A stretch of 48,946 nt of DNA from Planctomycetaceae bacterium (GTDB lineage: Bacteria > Planctomycetota > Planctomycetia > Pirellulales > Pirellulaceae), in NCBI GenBank assembly GCA_003233175.1, contig QIKY01000243.1:1-48946 (forward strand), read 5' to 3'. This document shows positions 17,217 through 25,600 of this stretch, in pieces; the stretch's first letter is position 1, and each line of letters starts with the position of its first letter. Below the pieces are notes generated by a model that ran no database searches, was not told where the DNA came from, and saw only the letters and a list, made by a program, of their open reading frames with translations. A program made the translations under genes and the position numbers.

Positions 17217-18437
17217 ATGAAAATCACGAAGATCGAAACCGCCATTGCTGAAAAGGCCATGCCCGGCTTGCTGTTGCTGCGCATTCATACCGACGAAGGC
17301 TTTGTCGGTTGTGGAGAAACGTACTACGCGCCGCATGCGGTCGCGGCGATGCTCCACGATTGGATGGCCCGGTATTTATTAGGAAAGGACCCGCTCTCGA
17401 TCGAAGCCCACTGGCGGTTTCTTTATGAACGCACGACCAATTTCGGTTCTCGCGGCGCGGAGCTGCGCGCCATTTCGGCGGTTGATTTAGCGCTCTGGGA
17501 TATTTTCGGCCAGTCGAGCGGACTGCCCGTTTGGCAACTCCTGGGCGGACGCGTGCAAGATAAAATCCGCACGTACAACAGTTGCGGCGGGCCTTCCTAC
17601 GGCGGCGCCTCCGAACAGGACCCTGGTCTCCGATCTTGGCCGGGGCATGGCGTGGTCGGCAACAAAGGTCCGTTGAACGATTATTGGTCGGCCATGCATG
17701 AGCCGGTGGCGTTGGCTGAAGAGCTGCTCGCCGAAGGTTATCAGGCGATGAAAATGTGGCCGCTCGATTTCGCCGCGCACAAACCGGGCGGCCCGCTGCA
17801 TATCTCGCATGCCGATCTCGACAAGGGCTTGCGGCCGTTCGCTAAAATCCGAGAGGCCTTGGGCGATAAGATTGAATTGATTATCGACGGCCACGGTTTT
17901 TTTCAGCTTCCCGCGGCGCTGCGCATCGCCAAACGATTGCGAGAGTTCGACATCCTCTGGGCCGAAGACGTGCCGCGTATCGATTGTGTCGATACGCTGG
18001 CCGACTTCCGCCAGCAGGCGGGCGTTCCGGTGGCGGTGAGTGAAATGTTGATCGGTCCTGATGAATTCCGTTTGGTGTTGGAAAAACGCGCCGCCGATTT
18101 CGTCATGATCGATCCGACCTGGGTCGGGGGTGTTTCGCAAACGGCGAACCTCACGCGGCTGGCGCAGTTTTATAACGTTCCGGTCGTGATGCACGATTGC
18201 ACAGGACCGCTCACTTTGCTCACCGGCGTTCACGTGGCCGTGAGTTCCTGCAACGTGGCCTGGCAGGAAAGTTTGCGGTCGCATGTGCGGGTGATTTATC
18301 CCAAGCTGATCGACGCGCCGATCCACCTTTCAGACGGCTACATTTCGCCGCCCGAACAACCCGGCTTGGGCGCCGCCTGGAAGCCCGAACTGTTTGACGC
18401 CGGGCAACCAAATTATCGGGCGACCGAGAAAACCTAG
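17217..18437 (+). CDS. Mandelate racemase/muconate lactonizing enzyme family protein (sugar-acid dehydratase-like)
   Basis: 406 residues, enolase superfamily. The capping domain has LLGKDPLSIEAHWRFLYER. The barrel has a Lys in YQAMKMWPLDF, metal ligands Asp in IIDGHGFFQLPAAL, Glu in LWAEDVPRID and Glu in AVSEMLIGPDEF, and a His in VVMHDCTGPLTLLTGVH. It abstracts a proton alpha to a carboxylate; close relatives dehydrate sugar acids such as galactonate to 2-keto-3-deoxy acids. That fits with the PfkB kinase of KDG-kinase type at 45.2-46.3 kb, though the two are far apart. The stop codon TAG is the first part of the outer arm of nested repeat locus 3. Confidence 0.87.
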   Translation: MKITKIETAIAEKAMPGLLLLRIHTDEGFVGCGETYYAPHAVAAMLHDWMARYLLGKDPLSIEAHWRFLYERTTNFGSRGAELRAISAVDLALWDIFGQSSGLPVWQLLGGRVQDKIRTYNSCGGPSYGGASEQDPGLRSWPGHGVVGNKGPLNDYWSAMHEPVALAEELLAEGYQAMKMWPLDFAAHKPGGPLHISHADLDKGLRPFAKIREALGDKIELIIDGHGFFQLPAALRIAKRLREFDILWAEDVPRIDCVDTLADFRQQAGVPVAVSEMLIGPDEFRLVLEKRAADFVMIDPTWVGGVSQTANLTRLAQFYNVPVVMHDCTGPLTLLTGVHVAVSSCNVAWQESLRSHVRVIYPKLIDAPIHLSDGYISPPEQPGLGAAWKPELFDAGQPNYRATEKT

Positions 18438-18612
18438 CCCGGATTATTCACGAGATCGACTCTGATAACTGCAAGTGGTGATATGAAACAACTTTGCGGC
18501 TATCTTACCCAAAACGCCGCGCAAATCAGCCGCCACGCGCTAGCGTCCGGTTCCGTGGGGAATTGCAACAACCGGACGCAAGCGCGTGGCGGCTGATGAA
18601 TAATCCGGCCTA
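18435..18612. repeat. Nested inverted-repeat locus 3
   Basis: Outer arms 18435-18450 and 18597-18612 (TAGSCCGGATTATTCA-like) flank inner arms 18526-18552 and 18570-18596, which pair at 26 of 27 positions (TCAGCCGCCACGCGCT...). The outer left arm overlaps the stop codon of the dehydratase gene. Confidence 0.82.
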
Positions 18613-18641
18613 GGACGGTTCGTTCCTGAAACGGCGATTGA

Positions 18642-18672
18642 GAAGCCCGGCATTTTCAAAAAGCCCGGCTTC
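18642..18672. repeat. GAAGCCCGGC palindrome, copy 2
   Basis: One central C-C mismatch in the stem. It lies between two convergent genes, where it could act as a bidirectional terminator, and is followed by the family's CTTCT...AACCGGGA end. Confidence 0.8.
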
Positions 18673-18709
18673 TCTGAGCTGCAACCGGGAAATTATTTCG
18701 AACTGTTCC

Positions 18710-19528
18710 TTACGCCAAGAGATCAATCGTGGGGCGGCCTTCGGCCAGTTCGTCGTCGGTGTTGGCGTCGTCTTCCGATTCGTCAGCGCCGCCGACTGAT
18801 GTAATCACCGCAGGACGACCAGCGTTGCCCGCCCGCCCAGCGCCGGCCTTGTTCGCCGCCTCGTTTTGCTGCGCCAGTTCGGCGCGGGCCGTGGCTTCCA
18901 TTTGGGAGGCCTGCGCCGCGACCGCGCGGTCTTGCCCTGAAGGTTCGGCGGGCGCCGAAGCCGCGGCGCGAATCACACGCGCCTTTTGCAAGGTGGCTTC
19001 GGGGTCGCCGGAAACCGGCGCCGTATCGATTTGAACTTCGCCGCCAATGGCGTAGCGGGCGCCATCGGGCCCCTGCTGGTACTCGAATGAAGGGCCGCCC
19101 TTGGCGTAAGGGCCAGCCGCCGCCAAATGGGCCTGTTCGTGCGTGCGGACTTCACGATCGCGCGTTTTCAACTCGTCGACTTGCGTCTGCTCCTCTTCGC
19201 TGAGCGTGAAAGACGCCGCCGCTTGTGCTTCTTTTTCCTTGAGTTGCTGTTCCGCTTCCGGCGAGATTTCAAGTTCCGCGGCGGCCTCTTGACCGTTGGC
19301 CGGCGCGAGCGCGAGCGCATCTGTCGAACCGGAACCGGCGCCAACAACTTTCACCGAGCGCGCTGCGGGCGCCGCGACGGTGAGCGGAGTCGTGAGTAAA
19401 ATCGGTTGGACGTACACAGCTAGGGCGCCTTGTAGCAATCTCGACCATGCGCAGCGCGGAGGCGCCAACAAACGACAACGCCAGAGCGCGGGAAGAATCA
19501 AACCTACCTTTTTATCGGTTCGCCCCAA
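18710..19528 (-). CDS. SprA-related putative metalloprotease (CJM1_0395-like family)
   Basis: 272 residues. The core at about 105-235 reads LKTRDREVRTHEQAHLAAAG, GGPSFEYQQGPDGARYAIGGEVQID, PEATLQKARVIRAAA and ARAELAQQ, the conserved signature of the SprA-related family; HEQAH near residue 130 is a possible HExxH zinc site. N-terminal residues 1-60 are poorly defined: the frame opens with TTG at 19528, and a good AAAGGAGG (19551-19558) is 22 nt away with no start codon at the right distance, so the true start is uncertain. The function is unknown; the HExxH only suggests proteolysis. The C-terminal tail is acidic and Ala-rich. Confidence 0.75.
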   Translation of the reverse strand: MGRTDKKVGLILPALWRCRLLAPPRCAWSRLLQGALAVYVQPILLTTPLTVAAPAARSVKVVGAGSGSTDALALAPANGQEAAAELEISPEAEQQLKEKEAQAAASFTLSEEEQTQVDELKTRDREVRTHEQAHLAAAGPYAKGGPSFEYQQGPDGARYAIGGEVQIDTAPVSGDPEATLQKARVIRAAASAPAEPSGQDRAVAAQASQMEATARAELAQQNEAANKAGAGRAGNAGRPAVITSVGGADESEDDANTDDELAEGRPTIDLLA

Positions 19529-19595
19529 CGCCGATATTTAAGCAGACACGCCTCCTTTCGCCGCAATTGGGTCGACTGGGAGGTTTGTAACGATC

Positions 19596-19671
19596 GTCGG
19601 AGTTCGCGCTTCAGCGTGCGTTGTCTTGTAGCCAGGCAAAAAACACGCTGAAGCGTGAACTCCAACGGCGC
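19596..19671. repeat. Inverted pair of GTTGGAGTTC-family hairpins
   Basis: 19596-19620 (GTCGGAGTTCGCGCTTCAGCG) pairs with 19643-19671 (CGCTGAAGCGTGAACTCCAAC and flank). It sits between the SprA-like gene and the end of the methyltransferase gene. Confidence 0.8.
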
Positions 19672-19740
19672 GGACCCTTTAAAGATCCCGCTCTCGCAAT
19701 CTCTTCAAAACCCATAGGCGGTTTATGACGACCTTCGCAC

Positions 19741-20331
19741 TCAGCGAGCGTCGCTGGCAGTTGTGTCGGCCCTTTTTTGCATCACCAATAGCGCTTCGTG
19801 GCGGTTTTCCGCCAGCCATCCTTCCCGATACAAAACCGTTTCGAGCGTGGGGAAAAGCGATGGAGCTTCGCCTTCTTCGAGCAGGAAACGTTGGGGAGGA
19901 CGCCGGTGGCGTTCGAGGTTTCGCACGGTCGGCTGCAAGAGCACGAAATAACCGCCAGGGAGAAGCATGTCGGGAATAGCGTCCAGCAGCGGACGATGAA
20001 GAAAGTAGGCCGAAAGCACAACATCCCAACAGCCCGGCGGCGGCCCTTGTTCGACTAAGTCACGGGCGACGGTTTCGAGCAACATGTTTTCCGCTTCAGC
20101 CCTTTGCCGGGCCAGCGCCAGCCCGGCGGGAGAGATATCAACCAGCGTGGTTTGTAATCCTCGGCGGGCCAGCCAAAGTGCGTGTCGTCCGGCGCCGCCC
20201 GCCAAATCGAGCGCGCTGCCGCGCCGGGGCAGTTGCTTGTCCAGGGATTCGATCAAAGCGGAGGGACTTTTCGGCGCGGCGGCCGGATCGGCATATTTGG
20301 CATTCCATTTTTCCAGATCTTGCAACGACAT
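19741..20331 (-). CDS. Class I SAM-dependent methyltransferase (TehB-like)
   Basis: 196 residues. Opens WNAKYADP, then motif I ALDLAGGAGRHALWLARRG with acidic VDIS at the end of strand 2, and VLSAYFLHRPLLDAIPDMLLPGGYFVLLQP covering motifs II-III. This is the small Rossmann-fold methyltransferase of the tellurite-resistance/TehB type, often seen beside ribosome-related genes. The substrate is unknown. It is the last gene of a three-gene minus-strand operon and starts 12 nt after the GGQ protein gene. Confidence 0.85.
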   Translation of the reverse strand: MSLQDLEKWNAKYADPAAAPKSPSALIESLDKQLPRRGSALDLAGGAGRHALWLARRGLQTTLVDISPAGLALARQRAEAENMLLETVARDLVEQGPPPGCWDVVLSAYFLHRPLLDAIPDMLLPGGYFVLLQPTVRNLERHRRPPQRFLLEEGEAPSLFPTLETVLYREGWLAENRHEALLVMQKRADTTASDAR

Positions 20332-20343
20332 AAAAACCTTCTT

Positions 20344-20850
20344 TTATCGTAAGGCCGAGAGTCCACGCTGTTGGCGTTGTTGGTTCAACTGCAAAAAGGC
20401 GCGGGGCTCCAATTTCAAAAACTTGAGCAACTGCGAAAGGCTGCAATGGAGCCGCTGGGCGGCTTCGGCGGCGTTCCAATCGCAGAGCGTGAGAACATCG
20501 AGGGCTTCGGCCAGCAGTGTGGGGAAATCGTCGTGGCTGGCGCGAATGTGAATGCGGCGTTTGACGCACCGCGACTGCCACAAAAGGCTTGGCTCGCCGC
20601 GTTCCGTTCGCAGGGAGAGGGCCAAGTTGGCGCGCAACCGAAAAATTGCCATTTTGCGATTATCGGCCTGACTACGACGCTCGGCGGCTTGCCCCTGAAG
20701 GCCGCTGGCGCGGTGTGTGAGTACGATGGCTGTTTCGACTTTGTTTCGGTGTTGTCCGCCAGGACCCGAGCGACGCTGCCGGCGTTGGTCGCATTGGGCC
20801 AGCAGTGCGTTCTCTGCCAACGCGGCGGGATGTGGGGTGAACTCAGGCAT
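20344..20850 (-). CDS. Peptide chain release factor-like protein (RF-1 GGQ domain only)
   Basis: 168 residues. The catalytic GGQ loop is intact in RRSGPGGQHRNKVETAIVLTH (about residues 27-47), the motif that triggers peptidyl-tRNA hydrolysis on the ribosome. Codon-recognition domains of RF1/RF2 are absent, so it resembles rescue-type factors such as ArfB or RF-H, but the C-terminal half (DDFPTLLAEALDVL, WNAAEAAQRLHCSLSQLLKFL) looks like an added helical, helix-turn-helix-like module rather than the basic ArfB tail. Middle gene of the operon; 10 nt after the DUF4405 gene and 12 nt before the methyltransferase gene. Confidence 0.87.
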   Translation of the reverse strand: MPEFTPHPAALAENALLAQCDQRRQRRSGPGGQHRNKVETAIVLTHRASGLQGQAAERRSQADNRKMAIFRLRANLALSLRTERGEPSLLWQSRCVKRRIHIRASHDDFPTLLAEALDVLTLCDWNAAEAAQRLHCSLSQLLKFLKLEPRAFLQLNQQRQQRGLSALR

Positions 20851-20860
20851 TGGGATAGGA

Positions 20861-21259
20861 CTAAAGTTCGGGGCCTTGAATGGAGAGTGCGGCGGCGGCC
20901 AGCAGCAGCCCCAGAATATTCAGCAACACGATCATGAAGCCCACGCCGACGATCGTCCTGACGCCATTATCCCACATCTTTTTGTCCTTCCCAAGGAGTT
21001 TCGCCCGCATGCTCGCGACCACGCCGCAAACCCATGTCCAATGCAGCATCACGTGTAGTAGAAGAAGGAGCGTCAGCAGGCACAAAACGGCGAATTGCCA
21101 CTGGCTCCATTGGTTGTAGTCGGCGCCCCAAAGTAGCCAGCCCTGGGAAATCGTGGCGGGCGGAAATATATAATTGAGCACGACGGAAAGAAAAAGCAGC
21201 ACCACGAACACCGCCAACAGCGTGCAGTCGAGCCAAAAATTGAGGGTGGTTCGCGACAT
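20861..21259 (-). CDS. DUF4405-type four-helix membrane protein
   Basis: 132 residues with three or four hydrophobic helices: 10-32 (LDCTLLAVFVVLLFLSVVLNYIF), 52-75 (WQFAVLCLLTLLLLLHVMLHWTWV) and 100-125 (VGVGFMIVLLNILGLLLAAAAL). HVMLHW gives two His in one helix, consistent with heme or metal binding in the DUF4405/cytochrome b-like superfamily; this is inference. It heads the operon with the GGQ protein and the methyltransferase. Confidence 0.75.
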   Translation of the reverse strand: MSRTTLNFWLDCTLLAVFVVLLFLSVVLNYIFPPATISQGWLLWGADYNQWSQWQFAVLCLLTLLLLLHVMLHWTWVCGVVASMRAKLLGKDKKMWDNGVRTIVGVGFMIVLLNILGLLLAAAALSIQGPEL

Positions 21260-21485
21260 GGCATTCTCTCGAACACCGCGCTGCCGTGGAGGCGGAATTC
21301 GTTTGGGGGGGACGTCTTTGGGCCGCTCGCTTGTTGGAGCAAGCGGCCGTTAAAGTTGGTTGCCGGCGCGCCCCAATGGGCGCGGACCGGTATAATATAC
21401 GCCGTTGGGCTGTGGCGTGCCCCAACCGTTGGTGGAATTTTAGCCGTCGCCCGTTGGCACAAATCACGCTTAAAAAAATCGTAGA
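21260..21485. other. Intergenic region upstream of the DUF4405 operon
   Basis: 226 bp with no gene. A TATAATATA run lies at 21391-21399; it could serve either strand, but I see no well-spaced -35 box for either. Confidence 0.35.
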
Positions 21486-21670
21486 GGACCGTCCGAGAAA
21501 TAATGGTCTGATTTTCATGGGCCGGGAAGGAATTTATCAATAGTTATTTGTCATTTGTCATGGGAGGAAAAGATACAAAAATGCGAGGCGAGCAGATGGC
21601 CAATGACAAATGACCATTAACTATTGACAAATAACCTTGCGCAATCCCCGGGACGACACTAAATTTTCGA
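21486..21670. repeat. MITE-like palindromic element, copy B
   Basis: The left end GGACCGTCCGAGAAATAATGGTCTG and right end ACGACACTAAATTTTCGA correspond to copy A at 88-290. The internal arms at about 21535-21561 and 21601-21632 are imperfect, and the core GCGAGCAGATGGCC matches copy A. It lies directly before a two-gene plus-strand operon and may carry part of its leader. Confidence 0.8.
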
Positions 21671-21702
21671 CTATTGCCTATCTACCGCCCAAGGCGTCTT
21701 GC

Positions 21703-22059
21703 ATGAAACCTTCTCATCTTCGCCCACTTACCGATTCCCCCTGGTTCTGGGCGCACGTCTTCGCGGCGGCGGCTTTGGCGGCGGTGCTGTTGCGGGGTTC
21801 GCACGTCCACCAACGGCAAGTTCAAATTGAGCGCAACGGCCAAGGGCGGCAACGCGCTCTGCTGCAGAATCCGGCCGATCAGGCGAAAGTGACGCTCTCC
21901 ACGGACCGGCACACGCTTATTACCCTCCAGCCGTTGACCATTTTCCTGCTGTTCGTGTTTATCGGCAGCGGCGTTATGCTTTGGCGGCGCCGCTTGGCGC
22001 GAACGTTGCCCGAGCAGCGACGCTCCGTCTCACACTGTAAAGGAGAGGGCGAGCCATGA
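21703..22059 (+). CDS. Small membrane protein of unknown function
   Basis: 118 residues from the ATG at 21703; the in-frame stretch further upstream is repeat DNA. Two membrane helices at about 13-30 (FWAHVFAAAALAAVLLRG) and 80-95 (LTIFLLFVFIGSGVML), with a polar loop between them that should lie outside the cytoplasm. The stop overlaps the next start as ATGA (22056-22059), so the two are translationally coupled. No family recognised. Confidence 0.65.
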   Translation: MKPSHLRPLTDSPWFWAHVFAAAALAAVLLRGSHVHQRQVQIERNGQGRQRALLQNPADQAKVTLSTDRHTLITLQPLTIFLLFVFIGSGVMLWRRRLARTLPEQRRSVSHCKGEGEP

Positions 22060-22592
22060 ATTGGTTGTTCGAACAAACGATGCCCATCGTTCTGATGACT
22101 GTTTTTGGAATCATCCTGATGATCAGCGGGTATCTACAAACCGGCAAGCGGGGTTTGCTCCTGGGCGCGGGCGCCGTGGGCGCGATCGGTTTGTTGTTGC
22201 TGATTATCGGGCAGGTGATCGTTACCGAACGCGAAAAAATTCGCGAGACCATTTTCGCCGTGGCTGGCGCCGTTGCGCGAAACGACCTGCCCGGCGTATT
22301 GCGGCATGTGTCGCCGGAGTCCGACGCCATTCGCCGCCGCATTGAAGCGGAGTTTCCGCGTTTCGAGTTTGGCAATGTCAAAATCAAACGAAATTTGACC
22401 ATTGAAATCGACGAGGCGTCGCAACCGCCGCGCGGCGAGGCGAACTTCAACGCGACGGTCGTCGTGAGCGACAAAACCGGCTTTCTAAAAGATCGTGTTA
22501 TTCCACGGCGCGTCAAGGTGATATTCTTGCGCGAAGGCGAGCAGTGGTTGATCAGCGATTATGAACATGGCGATCCGCAACGAGGGCTGTAA
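22056..22592 (+). CDS. Membrane-anchored protein of unknown function, NTF2-like C-terminal domain possible
   Basis: 178 residues. Two N-terminal membrane helices (about 8-27 and 36-56), then a soluble domain: TIFAVAGAVARNDLPGVLRHVSPES, VKIKRNLTIEIDE, ARFNATVVVSDKTG-like strands and VKVIFLREGEQWLISDYEH. This helix-then-sheet order resembles the SnoaL/DUF4878-type fold, but that is inference. Coupled to the preceding gene by a 4-bp overlap; followed by a GTTGGAGTTC repeat pair. Confidence 0.7.
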   Translation: MNWLFEQTMPIVLMTVFGIILMISGYLQTGKRGLLLGAGAVGAIGLLLLIIGQVIVTEREKIRETIFAVAGAVARNDLPGVLRHVSPESDAIRRRIEAEFPRFEFGNVKIKRNLTIEIDEASQPPRGEANFNATVVVSDKTGFLKDRVIPRRVKVIFLREGEQWLISDYEHGDPQRGL

Positions 22593-22602
22593 TGGGCGCC
22601 AT

Positions 22603-22679
22603 CCGTTGGAGTTCAGCCTTGAGGCTGTTTTGGCGGCGGTGAAGAGCCCGACAGCACGCTGAAGCGTACACTCCAACGG
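22603..22679. repeat. Inverted pair of GTTGGAGTTC-family hairpins
   Basis: 22603-22627 (CCGTTGGAGTTCAGCC...) and 22652-22679 (...GCTGAAGCGTACACTCCAACGG) face each other between two convergent genes, a position suited to termination in both directions. Confidence 0.8.
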
Positions 22680-22692
22680 CGCGGGGGCAGAG

Positions 22693-25600
22693 TTATTCCC
22701 CGCGCAAGGCGGAAATGAGCGGCGCCTGCAAGGTCGAGCGAACCGCCGCCAAGCCGGAGAGGAGGCCGGTGGCCAGAATCACACCGAGCAACATGGCCAG
22801 GTTTTGCAGCGGAGGCGTCGATCCTTGCAGCCATAAATGCGGCGCCACCGCGCAGACCGCAGCAAAAGCCCCGGCGCCCAGTCCGGCCAGGAGTAGAAAA
22901 AGGTTTTCCAGCAATACCATTTCGGCCAATCTTCGCCGACGAAAACCGGCCGCGCGCAGCAATGCTAATTCTTGGCGGCGCTCAAAAACGTTGCGCAATT
23001 GCACGGTCGCCAAGCCGACCACTCCCAGCAGCAACCCCAGTGCGCCTAAACTTTGAAAGGTGCTCAAATACGTATTCTGCACCGCCAGCAGGTTGATCAG
23101 AATTGCTTCCGAAGATTCCGCGGCGAAACCCTGATCGCTCAACTGTTCTTCCAGGGCGGCTGTGAGTAGTTGCGGCGTGCTCGAATTCGAGCGAATCAGA
23201 AAGTAGCGGTAGCCGCTCACTGTGGGGTAACGTTGGATGAACTGCTGTTCGTCGATCAGCAAACTGCCCTGCAAAACGCTGTTGGAAAGCAAACCCACGA
23301 CGCGGAAGTTGATGGTTTCGCCGGTGTCGTAGGTCACGGAAAATTCCTCGCCGGCGCCGAGGTACATGCCCAAACTGTACATGGCGGTGTTTTTGTCGAG
23401 CACGACGGGCACGCTGCCATCGTCGGACGGTTTCGCCAGCAGCAGCCAGGGGTTGGCTTTTTCCTCTGGCGTTTTCGCCAGAGAGCCGGCCCAGCCGAAG
23501 CCGGGAGCGTCGGGCTGGGAAAAGTAATCGGCCATGGCATGCGGAACGCCCAACACGCGGGGCTGCGCCGGTTTGTAAAGATTCCGGCAACTGGCGTCGT
23601 CGCCCGACTGCACACGCAACGAGAAAACGGTGGCGTTGGCCAAGAGATTGGCGCGCTGGCCGAGTACGTCGTCGGCGCCGGCGGGTGTGTTGAGATCGGA
23701 AAATATGGGCAGATCGCTTTCGGCAATGAAATCGAACCCACCGACGCCCTCTTCGGTCGGCGCCAGACGAAAAGCGCTGATCGCGATGATCAAAAAGCTG
23801 GCCGACGCCACCAGCCCGATGGTCATGGTGCTTCGGGACGGATTGCGCCCCGCGTTGCGCGCCGCCAAGCGGGCCAAGCCCCAACGGCCGAAGGTTGCGC
23901 CGGAACCGCTCCCGCCGCGCAACACGCGCCAGATGAAGGTCAGGGCGGCCGAGAGTAAAAACACGCCGCTGCCGAAAAAGGCGCCGGCTTGTGCTTCGCC
24001 GCCGAGTTGTGTTGCGACGCCGGTTAACAGCGCCGCCAAGAGTAACTGCCCAGCCAGAGCCCAGCCGATTTTGCGGCGTTGGCGGAGCGATGTCGGCAAA
24101 TGCAAGACGGTGCGGCCGGCGAGTAAATCGCGAGCCGAAAGATGCCGCATCTGGCGGAGCGTGTAATAACCGGCCAGCCACGAAGCGAACACGCCGCACA
24201 CGTAACCCAAAAACAAGCTCCGGCCCGTGATGTGCAATTCCAAAAAGGGCGAGGTCACGGCCGCCAACCACCAGGTGCGGAGTCCGGCGAGCATCAGCCA
24301 AGCGTAGCCCACGCCCAATAGCACGCCAACAACCGCGCCCAGCGAAGCCACGACCAACGCTTCGCCGAGAATCAGACGCTGCACGCGCCGGCGGGGCAGT
24401 CCCACCGCCAGCAGCAAGCCCACCTGCCCGGCCCGTTGCTCCACCCCCAAGCGAAACAGCAAGGCCACCAAAATCAAGGCGGCGAAAATGATAAAGAAGC
24501 TGAACCCCAAAAACAGAACGTCGAACGGCGTGGTTCCCTGGGAAGCCTGCAAGCCTTTGTATTTCACGCGGTTGCATTCAAACCCCAACCGACCCAGTTC
24601 CGGCGCCAGGCCCTTTCGCAAGGCGGCCGCAATCGCTTCCGCTGTCAGCCCTTCGCGATAGGCGATGCGGTAGGAGGTCGTGTTTCCGAACCGGCTGCCC
24701 CACAAACGCCGCCCCGCGGCCAGCGTGATATACGCCTTGGGCGTGGTGCGATAATCGTCCCAGTAGTCTTCATCTTGAGACCGGATCGCGCCGGGGTTGT
24801 ACGGAAAGGGAGGATCCCAATTGTCGATCGACTGCTGATCGGTGAAGCCTTTCACGACCGGCGTAAGATCGGGGTTATTGGCGGGGGTCGGCCGTTGGTC
24901 GAATTGGGCGGCGCGCCGGCGACCGTACGGCGCCGAGGGTTTAGTCAGCGGAACGATGGCCTTCAGGCGGAACGTCGTGCTGACTTCCTCCGCCTGGCCG
25001 TGCGTGGTTTCGGGCGCGAAATATGCGACCGAAATTTCATCGCCCACCTGGGCGTTCAAATCATCGGCCGCCCAACTGGTGAGCACGATTTCGTCGTCGG
25101 CCAATTTGGGCAGCGGTTTGCCATCGGCGGCCAGCAGCGGGTTCAGGTCGGGTCGGGAATCGAGCGCCGTGATCATCGAATAGGGAATCGAGGCGGCGGA
25201 CGGTTGCTGGCCGGCCTTCGTTTTTTCGATGCGAATCGCCAGATAGGTGAACACCGGCTGCGGCCGCCACTTTTGCAGCGAGGTTTCAATCACATCGGCG
25301 ACGACGTCGGCAAACAGCAAACGATCGGTCGTGATATGAAAATAGTCGTAAATCACGCTATTTTTTGAGTCGATGTTTTTATCATCGCTATTTTTATCGT
25401 TGCTGTTATCGTCGGCCGGGAATACGCGCCGAACTCTCTGGACCGAAAGTCCGAGATCTTCGAGCGTGGGTTGCAAGGCGCTGGCGAGAGCCGCGTGGGC
25501 GGCGGCGTTGGGCGCTTGCTCCGCCGTTTTTCCCGCCACGAAAATGGCGTTCACCTTGCCGGCTTGGTCGAGGGCTTGTTGCAAGGTTTCCAAAGCCAAA

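Noticed and set aside
22982-25368. Very long open frames overlapping the ABC permease gene (531 and 310 codons)
   Set aside because: Their products are Arg-rich and featureless, while the permease frame has clear FtsX helices.
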